NCBI RefSeq assembly: GCF_021155775.2
Contig: NC_060234.1
Location: forward strand, 18,252,526 to 18,316,525
Origin: Neodiprion pinetum
Lineage: Eukaryota; Arthropoda; Insecta; Hymenoptera; Diprionidae
Direction of reading: 5' to 3'
Length of the DNA: 64,000 nt
In this document: one piece after another, positions 57,980 to 64,000 of the stretch
Layout of the letters: every line of letters starts with the position of its first letter
Numbering within the stretch: position 1 is the stretch's first letter
Made by a program: the position numbers and the translations under genes
The notes under the pieces: generated by a model
Told to the model about the DNA's origin: nothing
Database searches by the model: none
Seen by the model: the letters and a program-made list of their open reading frames with translations, nothing else

Positions 57980-60900
57980 GCTTGGAGACTAGTCAATATA
58001 AGTGATACGTACACACGAAAAAGTTATTTTTTCTAGATTTCGATGATTTTCATGGCTTCGTTAGATCCTAATACTCATAAATCATCGAATCTCAGAGGAA
58101 CAATCTAGTACGACGCATCGTTTTGGAGATATATTAATTTTTTTTGTCAGAATCAACTGGAACTTCCTCTTAAGGATATGCTACTAGAGGATGCATTTTT
58201 ACTGACTGAGTGAAATATCATTCATTTTGCCAAGTATCGAAGACTCGGTGTCGTTCACCCGATAACGTCGCAGCAAGCGCAATTCTACATGGAATTCCGA
58301 ACATACATGTCCAAAAAATTCTTTATTGCTTGGAAAGATAATGACAGATGATGTATTGCTGTGATTGAATTACCACTAATTGTAGGAATATGTGTTTTGT
58401 CATCATTGTCGCATGAAACAAAAGAGGTTTTGTACATTTGAATCTAGGCTGCAGATATTGCATATAAAATTGTGCTATCTGTGGCATATTTATGCCAGTG
58501 AGGCACAGATTCCGATAATAATCAAAATAAGTGACATCTTGGTCGGTAAGGATTGACTATACCATCCTATACGCAACGAAAATTTCAACTAGGGTGCTAT
58601 AACTCGTGAACTTTTGACCGTTTGTTTTGTATTGGACGTTGGAAAAGTTTCCTCCAGCCTTCTCTTCAATCTCACAAAGTTTGATCAAAATCCACGAGGG
58701 TCTAGTTCCTCGATTTTTCTGATAAGTCAAAGTTACAAGTTTTTAAGAAAATGTACTTGCAGTAAATAAAAGTTTGATACTTCAATCAAAGAATGTTCTC
58801 TTCTGGAGATCCACTTACATCTTTGTCACCTGCATGTATTTCATTCAACTGTTATAGCACGTACATGTTTCGTCATTTCAGAACATGCATGAATTTCACT
58901 ATCGCGTGGAATTCCATTTGGGAGTTATATGTATTTTTTTGCTTCCCAATTATCGTAAAAGAAGAGGCGTTGACATCATCATTTGTAATCAATGCAGAAC
59001 TCAGGAGTTCCTAATCATGATATGAAGGTGAATATATAAAATCAAGTTTAAATCAAACTGGAATAAGAAATTCGGCTTCTCAAAACGAAATCTCAGCCCA
59101 TCATGAATTCATTCTGGGTATGAGACGCACCAGTTTGAACTCTAATTGTAAGAAATAAATTCGGAAAACGATTTCCATCTCTTCAATTTGATCAAATTTC
59201 AAGAAAGTCGATGGCTGTGTGACCATGAAAAGCCTCAAATTCTGAATTCTAATACGATCTGTTGAATTTCAGATGAATCAAAAAAATTGTTCAAAACCAA
59301 GGTAACCGACCACGATCGAAGTAAATCAGCTAAATTTTATCGTTATATGACAATACGTGAGAAACGTCACAGAAATGGAGCGATGGTAGGTAAGGATGAA
59401 TCGACTTATTTTTTATATTAGAAATGTTGTTTCATTAGGGTTAACTAAAGTCCCTACAAAACATGGTGACTCTAGTGTTTACTAGCATTGGAGCAAATAA
59501 TATTACTGGCGATTTTTCAAATTATTTCTCTTTTTTCGTAACTTGATTCAGACGGTGGGCCCCATTAATTCTTAAGTTTGCGTAGAACGGAAATAATTTT
59601 CTTCGTGGTAACCATTGATGAATGATAATACAGACTGTGAGTGGATCGTACACCCTGTACATACCTACTTTGAGTGCGGAGTTCGCCGGGTTCAATTTCA
59701 TCTCTGCTACCCTGTAAAGACCTTTGGCCCTTGTACCGAATTATTCACATCTCTGGCAACTGAGAAGAGCAAAGCATCTTGAAGGGTGAAAGCGAACTCT
59801 AATTTAACCTTTTACTGGCTGCACTTTCGGATTGCTACTTCGCAAATTCTCACTTGAGGAACCGTAACGGCTCGTTAACCAGTTATGTGTAAGGTGTGCG
59901 TCAAAATGACAGAAGGTATGCTGCCACGGTTCGTTTTGAGATCCGCCCCCGATATGCTTAGACCGCCATTAATCTCGGTGTTCACTTCCGTGTGCTAAAT
60001 AATGTCGGAACAATGCTGAAGGAGCCATTTATTATTCAAGTGGAAAATTCAAGTGTATAATGAAGAGAAGGCAAATTACTTATAGGTACCCTCTACTCGA
60101 AAACATTCCGACCGTCTTCTAAAGCAATGGAGAAAATTGGGAAAATCTACTGAATAAGGAGGGAGAATATGAATTTACGAATAAATTACGGCCAAACATA
60201 AGCTCAGAAAGATGCATGATATTTTCAATCAAGAAGAATATGTAATGTTATTAGCCTCTTGTTACTTGAACTGTTTTTTAAATACATTTATTACATCTAT
60301 GACACATAAGGTCCTTTGATATTAAATAACTTTTGAAAGAGTAGATTTATCATAAAATAATAGACCTTTTTTGTAGAGCGTTCATTTCCCGACAAAATCA
60401 GGTTCTGGTCGTGTCAGTACACTAATGCGTTGACGGTTCATAAAATTTCAAAATGTAAACAAAAATTTCCTATGTTATTTTAATGGGAATTAAAAAATTG
60501 CGATAAAGCATCTCTAAATATTAATATTAACAGTTAAAACTTGGACAGCATCTTGTTTCGTCATTTCGAACAATATTTTCGACTTGAATTTTGAAAAAAA
60601 AAATAGTCGATTTTTTTGATACAGTCTAATACACGTAAACCTATAAGTGTGCGAGCGCTCATATAGTCTGACATTGCTGTATTGTCCTATTTGCGACTTT
60701 GCATATATTCATACCGAATTATGGAAATCGCTCATCGTGACCCGGATTATCAAGAGACGAAGTGACGTGTCACACCGCCGTGCTTCTATCGTGGTCAGGC
60801 AAGTGAGAAGCAAATTTTAACATTGTTTCATGCAGACCGGCATCGGTGTAACCTTGTTTTTCCGGAATTTTAGGAGATGAAAATTCTCAGGCACAGGTAA

Positions 60901-61100
60901 ATATAATACTCGGAGTCGCTGCTTGGTGAGTAGCACTTCTAGACTAAAAATTAATGTCACGAAATCGCTGGCGGAATGAAACAACAACATATCGAGGGGC
61001 TAACAAGGACCGATTTTCATCCTTTTAGACCGGATTTGGATGACACATTTCTTTAAAAAAAGATTGAGGTTTAATTATATGATTGTCAAGGTCATTTGCC
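57980..61100. other. Intergenic sequence, nothing recognised
   Basis: About 3 kb of AT-rich sequence with only short open frames and no supported repeat ends. Confidence 0.4.
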
Positions 61101-61134
61101 GGCAAAATTACAGATATTTCAAGTTGGTAATTTT

Positions 61135-61575
61135 ACAACTATCGCATACATACCGGGACAATCTCTTGAAACTTGAAAATGAACTGTGCATGCGCGAAAC
61201 AATTAAATCTCATTGGACGGCAAAATCTTTCCGCAGCGATATTTTTGTCTGCGATGCAAGGGGCCAACGTACACAAAACGTACGTGTACGTTTGAATTTT
61301 CAAAGAGCATAAGCATTAAATTCCGACCGTTCTTTGAAGAATCAATTGTCCGACCCAATAAAATGCTTCCCAAATCTGTTCCGAGTCACTACCTCAATTA
61401 TTTAAGATTCTAACCTTGAAAATTCATATCAACTACATTGCCGCCAGAAACAGTTTGACAGTTGAAACTCGGGATGGCCAGCCTGCACGAACAGCTGATA
61501 AAACTCGCGCATGCGCAGTTGATTTTCAAGTTTCAAGAAATTGTCCCGGTATATTTTGCGGATGAAAGTAAATAT
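61135..61575. mobile_element. Inverted-repeat element with NRF-1-like GCGCATGCGC in the arms
   Basis: Left arm ATACCGGGACAATCTCTTGA then AACTTGAAAATGAACTG then TGCATGCGCG (about 61148-61198) is mirrored by CGCGCATGCGCAGTTGATTT then TCAAGTTTCAAGAAATTGTC (about 61503-61556). Arms are about 60-70 bp at high identity, with a spacer of about 300 bp. Weaker similarity may extend outward. No transposase. Confidence 0.6.
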
Positions 61576-61579
61576 TGAA

Positions 61580-64000
61580 TGCGTTGAAAAACATAAGCTC
61601 AAGCGAAAAATCGCGTGACGCGAACTTATAGGTGGAGCCACTCCGTGTAATTCAAGTTCCATGAATCTTTCAGCCAGCATTTTGCTGAATACATACAATA
61701 CAGATTTTCAATTACTCTTCATCGTATAATATTCATATCGTCATTGTCGTCATTATCATCTTCATCATTTTTATTATTATTTTTCATTATACCAAAAGTA
61801 CGGATCTATCGATTCATAGCAAAAGTGTAAAATGATGTTCGAAACGTGTTACTCTCAACACCAATGATCTCAAATTTGATAAATTGAACAAACATACTTT
61901 TTTTCACTGTTTACCAAACCATTGTTATTTAGAGATTGCCGTACGAAAAAGGTACGAAATGTTTTCGAAAGCGTTATAATTTATCACGCCATATAAGTTA
62001 CGGCATGTTATTTTCAGTAAAAACACGTCGATTATGAACTTTGCCTCCGATGTCATCACGTGGAAAAAGTACTTTTGAAACAGAATGATGGACAATCGTA
62101 CAAAATTGCTGCTCTTCATTACCGGTCAAAAATTCGTAAAAGAGTATAAAAATTTTGATTTTGAGTTAAAGTTACGATTTCAGTTCGAACACTGTCGAAA
62201 GTGTGATAAAAATACTTTCGATACACTGTTTGAAAAATCAATGCATATTATTTCCTAACATTCAACGTCAGAAATTCGATGATGTCACTTCAAGACTGAT
62301 TGCAAAGCTAAGGAAATTCTAAAAAGTAATCCTTGTCATAAAACTATCTAATGACGAGAAATTAATATAACCAACAGTTATTCTACAAAGAAATTACGAT
62401 TAACATCGTTCGAAGTTTCAGTGCGAATATGTAATCGTATTTTTTCGTACGTATCTACACTTGATTATTGTCAAACTCATCAGAAATTGGAATGCATAAA
62501 ACTGATATGCTAATACTTTCCGAAGATCAGTGAAAAAAAAAAATAAATAAAAATCATGGAAAATGACAAAAATTATACGTTTCATGCTACAGTGTTTTCT
62601 TCACGACTAAAAAATGATGTGTATCATTCCAAAGCTAAGAAATCTTATAAATTTCAAAGCTCTCTCATGTGTGTTTTGCGGGATAAGTCCGTGGTTTCGT
62701 GTGACAAATTTTTGGGTTAGACGAATGACGTAAGGCATTTTCTATTTTAATGAAGTGGACGTTATATGCATCTGCAAATTTAGTACCTTCGCATTTCGTA
62801 TCATTGCAACGATGAACCCGACTTCCAGTATTGAAGGAAATTTTTGTTTACTTGAACATTATCTGGATAATCATATTTTCGATAACTTCGAAATATTTTC
62901 GCTAACATTTTTCATACCCCAACACGCTTCATCTCATAACATTTGATAATATCAGCAATTTGATGAGTAAAATGCCATGACAAATGAAACCTGTTGTGTA
63001 TTTTTGCATTAAATATCAATATTTGTTGTTCTTCGTTGAAAAGTTTCGATGATAACATCTTGTAGATTCAATTGTAAACGGATATATTATTATTTCAATA
63101 CTGCAGTAAAGTATGAACTGCGAATTTTATACAATGTCCCGGTAATTCCTTGCTCGCTTCTGTTTATCCACAACGGGGAAAAAGTTTTCCGCCCGGAGTT
63201 TTTTTCGCAGAAATTACCTCGACCGTTTTTTGGCGCCTGGAGAAAATCAAGTAATATTTTACGCTGGTTAATTACCATTTTAATTGGAAAAATAATGAAG
63301 AAAAATTATTCAAGTGTAAATTAAAAAGACTTTGTTTTCGTACAGTCGTCATGGATTTTGGCGCTGAAGGCTAATCCAGTAACCGCGGAAAAGTTTCCCA
63401 AATTTTAACGGTGCGTTTTTTTTTTCATTCGGAAACTGCATGGAAGTTGGAGTTTCTGCATTATCTCGTACTTTCGTTGACAGAACGTACTCGTATTCGA
63501 AAAATCAGTCCGGAAATAATGGCGGTACGATTTTTAAGCTGTTCTTATTCCACAAAAAATTGCACGAATCTTGTTGGGAAAGGCTACAAGTGTTTTTATC
63601 GAAGAAGGGCTTTCACGACTGCAACACGATTAAGAATTTATAATTTGAGTTAATCGCTATTGAAATTTCTAAGACTCCTAAAATTTTGGTAACAACTTTG
63701 AAACGTTAACACTGTTAACACACACACATATATATATAAATATATTTTATTTTTTTTAAGTTTGGCATCGTCTTCATCGAAAAGGATAAACCTGCGAGGA
63801 TTTTTTTCATCATTACGAAAACGGAGATAAAAAATACATTCTGAAATTATAAACAAAGATTTATAGTTGGATATTAATGTTTCATTTTAAAGTGATTATA
63901 CCCACAATGCCTCATTTTTTAACATACGTTGTTATCAACAGTTAATCACTATCTCAATGTTGTTGCCACGAATCTCTTTTTTCGTTGATTTGAAAAAATG
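61580..64000. other. Intergenic sequence to the right edge
   Basis: AT-rich, with a short ACACACAC/ATATATAT microsatellite near 63719-63745. Nothing else I can support. Confidence 0.45.

Noticed and set aside
59660..59720. GGGTTCAATTTC resembling a tRNA T-arm
   Set aside because: No matching acceptor stem, D-arm or anticodon arm could be read around it. No tRNA or rRNA gene was found in the window.

Overview
This is an AT-rich, intron-rich eukaryotic window, almost certainly from an insect. The splice sites, very long introns and dense mix of DNA transposons, a Penelope-like element and a gypsy remnant suggest Hymenoptera, but I cannot prove the order from sequence alone.

The one well-supported host gene is on the minus strand and reads right to left from about 39.2 kb off the left edge. 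It is the insect orthologue of ANKFN1, known in Drosophila as wide awake (wake) or banderuola: an N-terminal Ser/Arg-rich region, ankyrin repeats, a fibronectin type III domain and a long conserved C-terminal region. Seven coding exons can be placed: 39169-37990, 34534-34456, 28817-28714, 5234-4599, 4504-4065, 2081-1702 and 1419-810. All six junctions use GT/AG sites and keep frame, giving 3429 nt or 1143 codons. The last exon ends in phase 0 at a donor, so the 3' end of the gene is outside the window. A 10-codon upstream ORF ends 9 bases before the start codon.

The introns and the 25 kb upstream of the gene hold mobile DNA in several layers. The 23.5-kb intron 3 (5.2-28.7 kb) carries a near-perfect palindrome with 650-bp arms (15.26-16.66 kb), a second fold-back element (18.9-19.9 kb), a cryptically simple element (21.4-22.2 kb), and a decayed Penelope-like retroelement (23.6-26.9 kb). 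The Penelope copy is itself split by a mariner-type fold-back that still holds a transposase fragment. Intron 2 holds a gypsy pol remnant whose integrase region is interrupted by a 1.2-kb AT-rich terminal-inverted-repeat element. Intron 1 holds another old fold-back. Upstream of the gene, a second copy of the cryptically simple element contains a 1.7-kb fold-back with a broken copy of an arthropod multicopy protein. The rest is small MITE-like elements, a zinc-binding coding remnant and GC-richer blocks that may be promoters.

The recurring theme is fold-back structure: at least seven elements have long arms around a short unique spacer, and in two of them the arms duplicate one end of a coding transposon. 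No second host gene was recognised. The long gene-free stretches are described individually.
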